In this document: positions 1 through 12,374 of the stretch, in pieces | How the letters are laid out: each line of letters starts with the position of its first letter | How positions within the stretch are numbered: position 1 is the stretch's first letter | Assembly (NCBI GenBank): GCA_021234155.1 | Contig: JAJEKV010000164.1 | Coordinates: forward strand, 1-64,000 | Reading direction: 5' to 3' | DNA length: 64,000 nt | Source: Isoetes taiwanensis | Taxonomy: Eukaryota; Streptophyta; Lycopodiopsida; Isoetales; Isoetaceae | The notes under the pieces: generated by a model | What the model saw: only the letters and a program-made list of their open reading frames with translations | Told to the model about the DNA's origin: nothing | Databases searched by the model: none | Position numbers and translations under genes: made by a program

Positions 1-1436
1 GTGGATTCAAAATGGATTTTTACGCAAAAAGTACAAGGCTAATGGATCTTTGAAGCCGGTCTGAAGGCTACGCCTTGTTGCTCGTGGTTTTACCTAGATT
101 TATGGAATGCGACTATGATGAGACTTACTCTCTGTTATTCATATGACTAATCTTAGGCACTCTCTAGCACTTTCGCCAGCTCTCTCCTTGAGATTGGAAA
201 ATACTTGGGTTAGATGTTCAAGCGGCTTTCTTGAATGGTGATGCGTCGAAGAGATTTATATCGCCAGCCACCGGGTTTTGAAGATCGGGTTCCCCGATCA
301 TATGCAATCGACTCAAAAGGCAATTTATGGGCTAAACAAGCATCGAGCATGGTGTCGAGAAATTTGGCGTTCTTCATCCAGGATGGAGCTTTCAAACTTC
401 TCCCACATATCCTACAGTCTACATTCGTAAGGATTCTTCAACTCTTATTTTCTTACTGCTCTACATTGATGATATGCTCCTTTTGGGCAATGATCGCCCC
501 AGCCTTGATCTGCTTCAAACTCATCTCTCTACCCATTTCTCCATGAAATTCATGGGTGATGCTGCTTTCTTTCTTGGACTTTAAATCACACGTAACCGCC
601 ACAAAAAATCCTTACAAATTACCCAACCCATGTATGCTTCTGAAATTTTGGCCCGCTTTGAGATGTCTGATGCAAATTCCAGTGCCACCCCTATGGAGGT
701 AAATCTTCGTCTCTTTGAGCAAACTCCTTCTACTCATCCATCTCCCGATCTCCCTTACCGCTCCCTCATTGGATCTCTCATGTACCTTATGTTATGTACT
801 TTCATGCGACATACGCTTTCGGTGTTATCACTCTCGGTAATTCAATGATTCCTTTACCATAGCTCATTGGAATCTTGCCAAGCGTATTCTCGCTATATCG
901 TGGCACGCTTAACCATAGTATTCATTCTTCCCTTCTTTGCCCTTTCCTCATTTACTCTTATGGTAGATGCCATGCCATGCCACAAATGTCAAAGGTGGCT
1001 CTACTCTTGGTTGTTGCTTTTACGTTTCATGGTGGCTTAATTGGATGGGCCTCAAAAGCAATCCCACTTTGTTGCTTTCTCTTCCCGGAAAATTTGAATA
1101 CCTAGCTTTATCACATGGTACCGCGTGATCTTGTTTTTATGTGCAACTCCTTGAATTTGCTACCCTATTCTTCCAATAAGCTGTCCACATAGACAATCAA
1201 TGCATTATAAATATGGCTCAAAATCCACGCTCGCCGGCTCTCTTTAAAACCATATCGGTCCACTATCATTATGTAAGAGAAGCGAGATTGAATCGACCCT
1301 TCTTCAACTCCATTATCACGCCTACCAAAGAGATGCTTGCAGACCTTTTCACAAAAGCCTTATCCAGAGATCTCTTTCAACATCATCGAGCAGCTTTAGG
1401 CATTCTGGATCATCCTGTCAGGCTTGTGGGGGGAGT
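1..1436 (+). pseudogene. Ty1/copia reverse transcriptase-RNase H remnant
   Basis: This is the C-terminal half of a copia polyprotein, cut by the left edge of the window and broken by several frameshifts and stops. Translation in shifting frames gives the copia RT landmarks in order: KWIFTQK near 10-30, a match to the LVARGFTQ block near 80-105, DETYSPV near 115-140, LDVQAAFLNGD near 212-243, RQPPGF near 257-285, and the catalytic-loop motif LLYIDDMLLLGND near 455-495. Then come the connection and RNase H region (PYRSLIGSLMYL near 760-790) and the polyprotein end (EMLADLFTKALSRD near 1330-1375). This copy cannot encode a working enzyme. Family assignment is secure from motif order. The integrase and gag parts would lie left of the window. 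Confidence 0.9.
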
Positions 1437-1586
1437 AGATTGTTACACATTGATTTCAGTTTATGTTCTATTAGTCTAATATAGACGTTACAGATTTAGT
1501 TCCCTATTTTTGGAACTCCATTGTATTTATTCTCGCTGATTCATAATACAATTAGTCGTTCTCGTTTCTTGCATCCGCCTGCTACA
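1426..1586 (+). repeat. copia polypurine tract and short 3' LTR
   Basis: A G-rich polypurine tract (about 1426-1438) follows the end of the copia RNase H by some tens of bases. A sequence starting TGTTACAC at 1441 and ending GCTACA at 1586 then has the TG...CA ends of an LTR, 146 bp long. The position directly after the polypurine tract supports the start. The end is less certain because the 5' LTR is outside the window and no target duplication can be checked. Confidence 0.6.
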
Positions 1587-1909
1587 AGCTTTGTCATTTC
1601 TAATTGCAATTTCGGCCTTTCTGGGCAAGCACTGAAATATAAGTTGATAAGGATGGTTTTTGCTTTGTAGATGTAAGCCTCTGGCCTAACTCAGAATATG
1701 CTGAAAGGAGAAATTCCGGTGGGTCTTTTAAATCGGCGAAATCTAAGCTTGGAGCCAAAGCTATGTAAGAAGGGACTAATTAGAAAAGACCTACGCCACA
1801 CTATCACGCTTTGGGAAAATCCATTCATCGGAGGCTAATCTGCTGGCGAGTATCATTCTCTTCAAAAGCCTTCAAAAGCAGTGGATGGAATTCGTTACCG
1901 GAGGTTTTG
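1587..1909. other. Sequence between copia LTR and gypsy copy A
   Basis: No gene is recognised. A short open stretch of 46 codons (about 1698-1838, plus) resembles nothing I know. The last five bases, TTTTG (1905-1909), are the left target duplication of gypsy copy A, so this stretch was originally continuous with 12,958 onward. Confidence 0.6.
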
Positions 1910-2493
1910 TGTTAGTCTGTGCCTCACAGTGCGGGACTATTCATCATCACGTCGAGACGAGGTCAAGCTCAAAGATCCCTCCCGGTCAACCACGGGTCAG
2001 AACATCCAAGCCTCCCACGAAGACTAAGCGGCCCAGCCCACTTGGGATCAAAACCTTTTGGCATCAACAAGAGGCCTTTCGGACAAGTGACGTCCGTCCT
2101 TGTCGTCGGCGTCGGCGTGATTCTAGGCACTTCAAGAGGCACGCCAACATTCACACCGAATCAGGCCTCCTTCCGGGGTCGCACGCGAGATCCCGTCCGA
2201 GTGTCTATATTGGGCCCCAAGGCCATTGTACTATATATATGAGTAGAGTTAGCTCATAAGTTTGGAGAAGAGTTTTGAGTCTTGTCTCCCTTCAGTTTTT
2301 CTCTCTATTCGAGAGCTCATGTATTTTCATCATTGATATCAAGGAAGCTTATCATCTTTCTCTTATTTGTTACTGTTCTCTTCTTTTTCTTCTCTTTCGA
2401 GCAAATCCCATTGACATAGTCCCAGGACTCTCTGTTAGATCCCGCGGGTCCTCCGCGGTGTCTTCGAGAGTTCCCGAACCCGGACCCCAAACA
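1910..2493 (+). repeat. 5' LTR of gypsy copy A
   Basis: Begins TGTTAGTCTGTGCCTCAC and ends GGACCCCAAACA. The AT-rich centre (about 2200-2400) is almost base-for-base identical to the 3' LTR, while the GC-rich first 250 bases and last 80 bases differ by many small indels. Confidence 0.93.
2229..2242 (+). promoter_or_regulatory. LTR TATA box
   Basis: CTATATATATGAG inside the LTR is the likely core promoter of the element. The same motif recurs at 12,685-12,694 and, on the minus strand, at 32,072-32,080 and 42,503-42,512, always followed by GAGTAGAGTTAGCTCA or its counterpart. Transcription should start some 25-35 bases downstream; that is inferred. Confidence 0.6.
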
Positions 2494-2499
2494 ACATGT

Positions 2500-4750
2500 C
2501 GCCCGGCGGGTCTGATTTTCTCCTACTTTCTTACATGCGCCATATGCGTAGTAATTTCCATGGAAGAACTCCTTTCTCAGCGGCATCTGGCTTGGGCGCC
2601 ATCGGCGTCGGAAGCGTTACGACATGTATGGATCACGCTTATGACATAGAGGGAGGCCATCTTCGATCTAGGGCTCGATCCGCGCCACCCACCCCTCGTG
2701 TCGGTCGTCCCGGTTCCCGCCCCCAACCGTGCAAACATTGCTCACAACCTCCGGTCCCCTCATCACTGTCCCGGAGCCTTATCGGCTCCAACCTTCTCAA
2801 CCGTACTTTCACACCCACGAACATGCCTACATCCATCATTCTTCAGGCCATGCATACCTCTTCCTTACGCAACCATCATCTCCCGGTGGCACGGCTATCC
2901 ACATGTCTCGCTTTGCCTACCGGGGGAATATCCTTTCCCCTACGTTTCCCACGGCTCTTCACGTTTACAACCTTACGGATCTCAAAACCAATGCTTTCAG
3001 GCTACTTCGGTTTCTCAACCCATGATCACCCCTTCATCAGGGTCCGTCAGGCACAATGCCACATCCACCTCAACCTCAATATCCTCACTATCCTGTTCCT
3101 GTCCAGCCCAGCACTTTCACATCTACCTTTCAGACTACGGCCCGACTTATCCCACCTTTGGCAACCACGAAGGCAAGCGTTAGACCAAAGTGCTTTCGAG
3201 GCCACATGGAAGAATTTGAGGCTCTAGCTGTCCTAAATGGTCACGCGCAACCTCAACTGAAATTCCACATCTTTTTCCACCACCTTCGCGTGGCTCTCCT
3301 CATCAATGACTCATGTCCAACAAAAGCCATTGGAAACAAAGGCTGGTCAGAAATCGCCTTTGTTTTCTCTCTCATTACGGGACCACGGATGATGATCAAC
3401 TTCATCTCAAGCAACTCAATGAACTTCAACAAAGCCCGCAGTGCGCGGGATTTTTCGCGGATTGACTTCACGTGCGCTCGATGTAAGCTCAAAGGGTACC
3501 CTACCTGAGCCCGGTTTTGGTGCTGGTTTCTCCAAGGACTTCCTCACGCTATTAGACTCATGGTGAATACCTGCGTCCCAAAACTTTGGAAGCGGGCTAT
3601 CGACCTGTCAATCACTCCGTCAATGTTTCCTCCTCCAGCGTGGCTCTTCAAAGCTCCGTTCATTCCACCGTCATGGTTCCACAAGCGGTACATTCGGCCT
3701 CAACCGCTAATCCACAGTAGCGATCCGTCTGGTGCCATATTTGCAAATATCAAGGCCATTTGGCCAATGAGTTGCAACTCCACCAATGGCCGCCTCATTG
3801 CAAAGCGATGCAACATAATGCAATCATGCCGCGGAAAGAGTGCACTGCACTCATCCCACCGTTCCGCAACAAAATGGTTTATCAAGTGCAAACCACACCT
3901 CAGCCACAATCGCACTATCTCGGACCACCTCTTGGTCTGCGGCCACGCAACTCTATCGCAGCGGGACCAACCACGGGGGATCCAACCAGCGTCCTCCTTT
4001 TGATCCTTCTAAAGCTTCGGTGCTATCACTTTGTCAGAATGGGGTCATACCACCCGCGGCGTGTCCTCAACTTCCACGGGTTGATGCGGCTTCACGGTAC
4101 CAATCGAGACCACATCGGTCCGCCTCACGGCTTACCAACTCGGCTAGCTAATGGCAAACAAGGCCCATGACCAGTTCTTAAGAAGCCACCAAGAGCGCCT
4201 CGGCAATCACGCTATCAACCCGCTCCGGCAAATCAACCTCGGCGGTGGATCAACAAGCCCCAAGAAATTTTTTCAGGCACTTAATCCTCCCGTGCAGCCG
4301 TCGAATTGGGTTGGTCGTTTCCACGCCCGGACCAAGGCATCCGTCCCTTGACTATTATTCAGAAGGACCGCGCAACCTGCCTTTGCGGTTGACACCATTC
4401 CTCATGAGGGCGAAAAAAGGTTCACTTTGCACGACTTGGAAAAGCTCATGCCAAATGTCATGCCCAAAGTTAAGCCAAAGCATTTTGAATCTCATACAAA
4501 GGCTGGCGAAGGCGCACATTGGCCAATGTTCATGCCACCACTAGAGCTCAACAAAGACAAGATACCCTTCAACATCTCAACCTCCACGCTCTCGGACATA
4601 TCCCAATATTGCGGCCAGAGGTTGACTTACTCAAAAAGTTCTTTGCTTCCACCGCCTCCACCGATGGAACCAAACAGATCCTTTTTCTCATGTACCTCTC
4701 GAACTCCAAGAGGAGCTTGCCAAGATCAAAATTCCTTTAAGCTTGGCAAC
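2500..4750 (+). pseudogene. Gypsy copy A gag region
   Basis: Shifting frames encode a gag polyprotein. A proline/histidine-rich N-terminal part (about 2640-3180) is followed by a retrotransposon gag domain near 3190-3500, with recognisable pieces such as EFEALAVLNGHAQPQLKF and QLNELQQ. A CCHC zinc knuckle CHICKYQGHLANE lies at 3733-3773. Its last cysteine is lost by a one-base insertion here but is intact in copy B, where it reads CHICKYQGHLANEC. The gag protein would package the element RNA into virus-like particles. Several frameshifts make this copy non-functional as written. Confidence 0.8.
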
Positions 4751-4819
4751 CATTTTAAAACTTCGTCACGCTCTCAAGGACCGGTTACCACTCCCAAGCT
4801 GTTTTAGTTGGGGTCGTAT

Positions 4820-5220
4820 ACCTCTACACCCACGGTCCATGCAGCGGTGGGAAATCAACAAGTCAACCATGTTCAAATCGATGGAGGTAGTGCGGTCAAT
4901 CTCATCACGGATAAACTCCATGAAACAAATGGGCATCACACAACTCTTTTCGTGCCCCATATGACATCAAATTAGCTAATGGCCATATCACGAGACCTCA
5001 AGGCGTCACACCTATTCTTCACATCAACATTGGTGATCTCCGCTTTCCCATGGAATTTGGAGTTTGGAAAGTCATAAGATCCGGTGACTATGAAATGCTG
5101 GTGGGAAGACCCTTTCTCCGCCGGGCAAAAGTATCCATTCTTGGGCCCCGGACCGGTTAGTCATCACGGATGGTCATCTCAATGCCACCATGGACTTGCA
5201 AACGAAAGGGGATCATTTCC
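4820..5220 (+). pseudogene. Gypsy copy A aspartic protease
   Basis: The active-site block IDGGSAVNLITDKL can be read near 4878-4920, and the downstream protease strand YEMLVGRPFLRRAKVSIL near 5090-5150. DGGS in place of the retroviral DSGA is common in plant gypsy proteases. The enzyme would cleave the Gag-Pol polyprotein. Frameshifts near 4920-4970 break the frame. The copy B counterpart, 39,540-39,900, is more continuous. Confidence 0.8.
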
Positions 5221-5849
5221 GTTGACAATGCGGAACCCTCTCTCTCGACAATCGATTAAAGGCGCTCGAATATTTATCAAGTTCGGGCTACCCCTCGGCG
5301 TCGCCTCTGTCATCCCTACCGGGAATATCTTTGATCCTTGGGAGAAATGACTCTTGATCAGGACGGCTGTGGCTGCCTTGCTTGACCCCTACGGCTCCTG
5401 TGTCGAATCCAGCAGCGTTGATCACTTTTCGAATCGACGACCTCACGCACCTCTGGCGATGTACCGCCGCGGTCATGAAGCAACCAACTAGATGGCCCGC
5501 CACCTCTCTTTTTTACCCGCGCCAAAGTGCCACATCCGGTTATGCTCAACCTCCTGCACACATTGTCCGGAATCTGAAGTCATACCCCATATTGGACTCA
5601 CGAAGTCGAGATTGTGGATGTTGGCAACAATCAACTGTCGCATTCTTTGCAAACCTTCCGGCTCCTTATCATTAAGGGCCGCCTCATTTGTTCAAAAAAT
5701 TCAAACACATTTTTCGCTGGAGTTACAAAGATCTTGGGGAATCAACAAAAAGCTTGGGGAACTCACCATTCCTACCAAATCGATGCGACGACCCGGTGCA
5801 GCAGCGGCGATGAGGCTCAACCCAAATTACCGTGATCAGCGTCAAGGCG

Positions 5850-7060
5850 GAAATTGACAAACTCCTTGTGCGGGTTTGATCTATGAGGTCAAACATTCTC
5901 AATGGGTGAGCCCTATCGTCATTGCCCTTAAGCACAATGGTAAGATCGGCGTGCGTAGTAGACTATCGGGAAACTCAATCGGGCCGCGGGCGTGATCATT
6001 TTCCACTTCCCTTCACGCACCAAGTTACGGAAGAAGTGGCTGGACATGAGATGTACTCCTTTATGGATGGTTTCTCGGCTACAATCAGATCTCCATCAAA
6101 GAATCTGATCAACTCAAGACCACTTTCACCACCAGGTAAGTCACTTTTTGCCTACAAGGTGGTTCCTTTTTGGATTATCCAACTCTCCTTCAACATTTCA
6201 ACGCATCATGCTCTTAGTTTTCATGATTTCATGAAGGAAAATCCCTTCTTGCAAATTTTTCAAGATGACTTCTCTTTACTCTGAGTTCCATGGCTGACCA
6301 TTTGGATAAATTGGAACTTCGTCTTTCGGAAATGTGATGAGTCCCGGCATTAGTCTCAATCCTGAGAAATGCACCTTTTAGTCACTTACGGTGTTACGTT
6401 TAGGCCATGTTGTCGGCCAAAGCGGGGAATCACCACCGATCTGCCAAAATCGGTTGTGTGCTCAAAGCTCAAGCACCAGCCAATATCAAAGAGACACGCT
6501 CTTTCACGGGAAAGGTCAATTATTACTCCACCTTCATATCACGGGTACGGACCATTCGCAGATCCCATTCACAAACTCCGCGGGTGGCGAATCCACACGG
6601 GCTTGGAATTCCCAGCGGAAGTTTGCTTTCCAACGGTGAAGCTTTTGCTTTTCGGTGCACGGTTCTTGTTCCTCCTCAATGGGACAAGCCCTTTCCCGCT
6701 TCATGTCGATGTCTCGGCGTTTGCTATTGGAGCTGTTCTTTCTCAAGAATATGATCGCTGCCCGATAAACCAAATCGCTATGCCAACCGAAAACTCAATT
6801 ACGCTGGCGCAACTGATACACCGCGGGCGTGAAGCTTTGGGTCTCATTTTACGTGTCCAACGCTTCCGTCATTACCTTTTTGGGCAGTCAAATCAAGTTC
6901 TTTGTGGACCACCAAGCACTTCTCTATTTGATCAACAAATCCACGCCCACGGGCGCATTGCTCGTTGGGTCCTTCTTCTCAAGAATTTGCTCCTTTTGAA
7001 ATCGTTCATAAGGCTGGCAAATCTCATGTTGTTCAGGATTATCTTTCAACATTCACGACA
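5850..7060 (+). pseudogene. Gypsy copy A reverse transcriptase and RNase H
   Basis: RT blocks can be followed through frameshifts: VKHSQWVSPIVIALKHNGK near 5889-5945, VDYRKLN near 5960, PFGLSNSPSTFQRIM around 6165-6210 (partly broken here), and the catalytic motif IFQDDFSLL near 6255-6282. RNase H follows: VDVSAFAIGAVLSQE near 6705-6750, then FRHYL, a VDHQALLYL-like block near 6900-6930 and GRIARWVLLL near 6950-6980. Together these would copy the RNA template and remove it. At least eight breaks disrupt the frame. Confidence 0.85.
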
Positions 7061-7239
7061 GATGATCCTTAGCAGGGGGTCTCGAGCGCCTTCCCGATGC
7101 TCAACTCTTTTAGTCCGCGGCAACACCACATTGGTTTCATGATTTTCGGTACCTCCTCACGGTGCTCTTCCACCCGGAAGATGAGGCGCTCTCTCACCTT
7201 GGCGACAATCCCGTCGCCATCAATTTCTCCAGGAGGTCA

Positions 7240-8340
7240 GTGACTACACCATGGTTGCCGGACATCTCTACAAAAAGGTAAGGACACCATCCTTGACCGT
7301 GTTCTACCTCATGAAGTTCCGGACATTGTTAGAAGCTCATCAAAGGGCTCCGGTGGTGGTCATTTTCATGGTGACACCACGGCCGCATAAAATCCTTCTT
7401 CTTGCAGGGTATTATTGGCCCACGCTCTTCGAGATGCTCACGCCCCACGCCCAAGCGTGTGGCGCTTGCCCGGTGGGGGGCCCCCGGCCGTGGCGGCTCT
7501 TCCCTTGGCGCCCGCCCCGCCCACTTCCCTTCGGCAAATGGGGAATGGACTTTGTGGGACCTATAGATCCTCTGCTTGGCGGCACACTTTCGTGCCCGAT
7601 ACATTCGGGTTCTCGCGACTACGCCACCAAATGGGCGGAAGCTTGTGCACTTCCGGACAACAACTGCGCAAGCCGCGGCTTTCGAGTCCTCTATCAACAA
7701 ATTATCACGCGATTCGGCCCTTACGGAGCTGGTCGGTGACCGTGGTGTTCATTTCATCAATCATACTATCAAAGAGCTGGCGGATTATCTCTTGATACAT
7801 CATCACAAGAGCACACCTTACTATCCTCAAGGCAATGGGTTGGCGAAAGCACCAACAAAACTCTGGTCACCATTCTTAAGAAAATTTGTGGCGCTTCCCG
7901 CCGCATTAGCGGACAAAACTTCCTCTTTTCTTCTTTGGGCCTACAATACTTGTTTCAAGATTGCTTTCTGGGTCACACTCCTTTTAAATTGGTTTATGGT
8001 CGAAGCTCTCATGCCCTTTGAATACATTCTTCCAACACTCAGGTTTTCAACTCATCTCGCTCATAATCCACCGGTTGCTCTCAAAACGGGTCTATCAATT
8101 AGAACAGTTGGATGAACTTGAAGGGATGCTTATATTAGGTGTTCTTCATGGACAACGGTTGCAAAAATCTTTACATGACAAACGTTTGAAGACAAAAACA
8201 TTCCAACAAGGAGATTTGGTTCTTCTTTATGATTCCGTACAAAAATTTTTCCTAAACTCAAGTTTTAGTTGGCTTGGCCCTTATCAAATTGTTCAAGTGG
8301 TTAGACCAAGTGTTTTCCAACTTCGGTGAATTAGATGGCA
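7240..8340 (+). pseudogene. Gypsy copy A integrase
   Basis: An HHCC zinc-binding domain is visible (HFHGDT near 7360-7375; YYWPTLFE near 7410-7432; ACGACP near 7456-7475). The rve catalytic core follows: DYATKWAEAC near 7617-7648, GDRGVHFIN near 7734-7760 and YYPQGNG near 7820-7840. The catalytic glutamate codon expected after NGLA is destroyed by a missing base (GCGAAA at 7843-7848). In copy B the same codon is TAA (36,894-36,896, minus). A C-terminal FSWLGPYQIVQVV-like fold at 8262-8300 matches the GPY/F module of gypsy integrases. Non-functional as assembled. Confidence 0.85.
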
Positions 8341-9385
8341 CTCCATTACCTACATTAGTTAATGGTTTTAGATCTCAAAGCATTTCATCACACAGAAAAG
8401 TGAACATCCCAACACGAGACAGTTCAAGAATCAAACACCACACGTAAAGTGACTAGAAAGGCGGTAGATTATATTATAGTGGAGATTTTTTTACAAAATG
8501 TGGCGGCAGCCCGGCTATTTCCGCTATGGGCACGCCTATATACAAAAAGCGGGCTCGAGCCCTATCTACTAAGTCCTAAGAGGAAAAACCCTACTCCGGT
8601 TGGGCGAGAGGTGATCGGAGGAGATGGTAGAGGTTACGCTCCGGATCCCGGCGAAGGTGCAGAACCACCTCCATCCCGTTGGTCTTGGTCGGGATGTTCA
8701 GCCATCCCGGCACACCAGCCGTCCATCGCGAATACCCGCGGTTGTGGCGGCGCCAGAAATCGAACAATTCATCTTACAAGTGATCCACTCGGCCGGTTAA
8801 ATCGGCATGGTGCAATCTTCGTTCAAGCCCGGCCGCCATCTTGGCGCCATCGGATGCCTTCCGTTTCTCGGTTAAGTCTTATATAGCCAAGCGAGAACTC
8901 CTTGTCGGCGTGGACCAATCACACAAATCGCCAAGCGTGTTTGCAATGCAAAGTTTGTTTCTAATATGAGAATCTGTTCTCCGCATATCTAGCCATGGTA
9001 CCTTGACACATTCCTTTTAATGATATCCCACTTGAGGTTACCCGGCGTTGAATGCCATTCCTTCTTTCCACGCGTCGAACATTAATGGGTGTCCTTTGCC
9101 ATCTGTCACATCGATCTTTCTTTTCGTCTCATCCTCACCGTTCATTGCTTCTCCCTTACGTTTTTTTTTTTTTTAGCCAAATTTTGCCTCTCAATCCCCT
9201 TCTTAGCATCTTTTGACACACGGCATCATCAACGGTTCCTGTTTTCGCACTCTTCATACCTCTTAGCCTCGGTTGTAAGCCCTAAAACAAACCTTTTAGT
9301 TCCTCTGCGCCTTCATCCTCAGGTGCTTTCGACTTTTTGGAGTCTTCCGCCTTTGGCATCTCTCTTAGTTACGCAAATCATTCCC
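8341..9385 (+). other. Post-integrase spacer of gypsy copy A
   Basis: About 1 kb between the integrase end and the next conserved start codon. It is shared with copy B (35,350-36,400, minus), including a stretch near 8510-8760 and an AT-rich block with a T run near 9163-9175. I see no recognisable domain. It could hold a splice acceptor or internal promoter for the downstream ORF; that is speculation. Confidence 0.5.
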
Positions 9386-12360
9386 ATGGCTGCCCCAAGA
9401 TTTTCTACACTTCAAGCTCTCACGCTCCCAAGGATCCGGCCCTTTTTGCATCTGTATCCTTCTTGGCGCCCACTTTCCGTGAAGCCCTTGTTGGCCCGGT
9501 AAAAAGTCATTGAAGCGACACCAGCTTTTACTGAATTCTCTCAAATGGAACTTCCGGCTCCAAATCCTGCCCGATTCTGCGTGCGGTTCATCGCCAATAT
9601 TGTTAACAGCCCGCAAGGTACACCACCGTGGTCGATGGCACCACTATTTCATTGACTCAACACTTAATTTCTGAGGTATTTCATATTCCCTTGCACACTC
9701 CTTGTGTATCATGGTCTGCTATCACGGGGATATTGATGTCCAGAGTTTGGTGCACCTCTTATCATGCCAATGTCCATCGTCGACCAATATCGATAAGCCT
9801 CATGAGACCTTTGTGAAATTTACGTGGCGCCAAATTCCTTGGGTATTCTATCAAGAACACCCATATCAATAAGCCTTTCTATAACCTGGTCCTACTTGCT
9901 ACACACTCCAAGCACCACATAGATTGGCCCCAAATGATGTTCTATCGTCTTCTCCAAGAAATGGACCTTGGGTACCACTTCCATTTCTGAGAAGTTTTAC
10001 GTGGGAGGGCACTTTCAAGCCCTCATCCGTCATTACTTCCCTCCCACACCACCAAATTCTCATACTTCCACTCAGCGCTCCTTCCGGTCAATCACCAAGT
10101 TGGCACATCAGCCCATCTTCCCCTGGTCATGACCACAATCACACTCATGTCCTTTGTCTCTTCCTCCGCTACACCATCCACTTCACACCATTTTTCTCAA
10201 ACCTCCCAAACCAGGCAACAGTAGGTTCCACCACCACAACACCCTGCGTCGGTTGTTGTATCGTCGTATCAACCAGGATGCTCAAGCTGCGCTCTTAAGT
10301 TTCTGAGGAATCCCAAGGCGGCTCTTATGAGCGGGGTTCAGCCAGGCACTCGAGGCCTCGATGCGGTACACCAAGACCTTCAAGCTGCAACCCCCCAAGT
10401 TGCAACTTTGGAAGGCCAAACTTCAAGACAAGCATGAAGCTCTCTTGCAGGGCTCATGCGGGGATCTCAAGAGTACACAAGCTCAAGTCAGCCAACTTCG
10501 CGGATCAGCGGGCTCGGCTCGGTCCCTGAAATTCAGACTCTATTGGAGCACAACAAGTCCAAAGGCTGCTCTCACGAGTACCAAGGACGAAGATATTGCT
10601 AAACTCAATGCCTTGTACTTTCGGGCGTGTGAAAATTTCCAGCACTCAAGTTCAAAATCTTTCAGCCGGGCGCTCAAATTAAGCCTCCTTGATCTTCGGC
10701 TTTCTACCTGCACCTCTCGGCTCACCTCTCTTCAAGATCGGCTTACCGAGGTGCGCGAAAACGAAAAATATTAGATGGCCGGGAGATTGCCGCTTAGTCT
10801 CAATACACCGGAAATCCTCCTCCCGTGTCAATCCTTCTCGAACGGGGTCGTGACCCGATCCGCGCTGCTACTCGAAAGGGACAATGGGATCCGTGATCTC
10901 GAACAACATTTGCCGGCAAGCTATTCGATCTGGCGATGAGGCTCAAAGCCAAACTTGGCGCCCGGACTTCAATTCTTCCGCAGAATGCCGGTGGACTTCC
11001 CCGCTCCCTCACCGCTATCATGATTATGTGGTTGCTTTCGGCGCCACCTCTTCCTTTCAAAGTGGCACGCAAATGTGATGGCCCTGTGGATATCCCACTG
11101 AGCAGTGCTGATTTTACTCGGATTTGGCCAGAACTCTCCATTGAAGACAAAGGGTTGTGTTGTGCCCTTGTTGTCTTTGATCTCATACACTGTGCCGATC
11201 CAGACTTTCTCACTTTCTGCGTGGTTCAGCCCATGGCTTATATCTTTCATGATTTCTATCTGGGTGATACATGGAAAAAAATTTTGGCAATGGGCCACGA
11301 CAGCTTTTTCAGGGTGACCCCACTGCGCAATGGGTGCTTCAGGATAACAATCCATATCTTGCGGATCCTGCTCAGACCAAAACTTTTCATCAGGAGTACA
11401 TGCCTGAGCTTGCCAATCATTTATCTCTCTGGCAAGCGAAGGCTACAACAAATTAGGAAGTATCCGGGACATCCCGGCGATCTTCCCTATGCACAAGTCT
11501 ATATCGCGACACCTCGCTGGTTTACAATCGATTCTGAGCTACGTTGGATAGCAAGGCGGTCCCCACGGATGGGATAGCCCTCCGTCAACTCTCGACTCTC
11601 GCTTCTCTTTGGGATCGGTGGTGTGGGGCACTTGATCCGGATCTTGTCGATCAATTGAGAGATCTTTCGGCAAACACCCCACGGGCATGGTTCCTTCTCC
11701 CTATGCTTCCCTCGGGCGTACCTCCACGCCCCGTTCTGACTTTCGATTGGCGTCTTCCTTTTGGACCAAGGTCATGGATGGTCATCATGCGGTGGACACC
11801 ACCTCGGATCTCGACGGATCTCCGGTGGGATCCACGTTTTGTTCGCCCGATCACATTGGGAAGAAGGTGCTACTACGGACAACAACACCAATTGGATCTA
11901 CATTGCTAATGGCGTGGTTGGCAACAGCCAGCGGATGCGCTTCATGGTCTCAACACCTTCTTGCGAGCGCCTCCACCTCACGATCCTTACGTCCATCTTC
12001 AAGCGGGATTTTGCGCTGCCCTCAAATGCATTTTTGCTAAGCTCCTTAAATCGGCGTCCCATTTTTTCTTTGCAATCCAAATGCCAGCGTCGGTGCCTTT
12101 GGCCTTGGACCTTGTCTCCTCATGGAGTGTCGGTACATTTCTTGAGGCGCCCACGCACTTGAAGACATGAGTGCGCTCTCGTTTTCTTATTGATGCTGAT
12201 CCGGCCCTTGGCCAAAACACACCTCAAGCTCTTCAATCACGCCAAGATCTCATCGGCCCGGTACCATAATGGTGCCGTCCTCACTCCCGTGAGGATCACT
12301 TTCAGCCGATGGCTTCCCGCCCTCCGGCAGCTTCCTCCTTTTCTTCACTTTCGAGGTGTC
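9386..12360 (+). pseudogene. Gypsy copy A post-integrase ORF region (ORF3)
   Basis: A conserved ATG (MAAPRFSTLQ) opens roughly 3 kb of coding-like sequence shared with copy B. The N-terminal third (about 9386-9990) contains FIANIVNSP, then a TTVDGTTISLTQHLISE-like block and WPQMMFYRLLQEM. This pattern resembles the putative plant transposon protein domain often found with gypsy elements. A Ser/Thr/His/Pro-rich linker (about 10,080-10,260) and a probable coiled coil follow (10,330-10,770, for example VATLEGQ, LLEHNKSK). The last part, 10,930-12,170, is open in pieces (FDLIHCADPDFLTF, LSTLASLWDRW) and I do not recognise it. The location matches the env-like position of Athila elements, but I see no convincing signal peptide or membrane segment. 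Confidence 0.6.
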
Positions 12361-12374
12361 GTTTGGTGGGGGAG

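Noticed and set aside
2496-3227. A 243-codon plus-strand frame as a separate gene
   Set aside because: It is the proline/histidine-rich part of the gypsy gag, read partly out of the ancestral frame; copy B shows the same region at 41,500-42,050.
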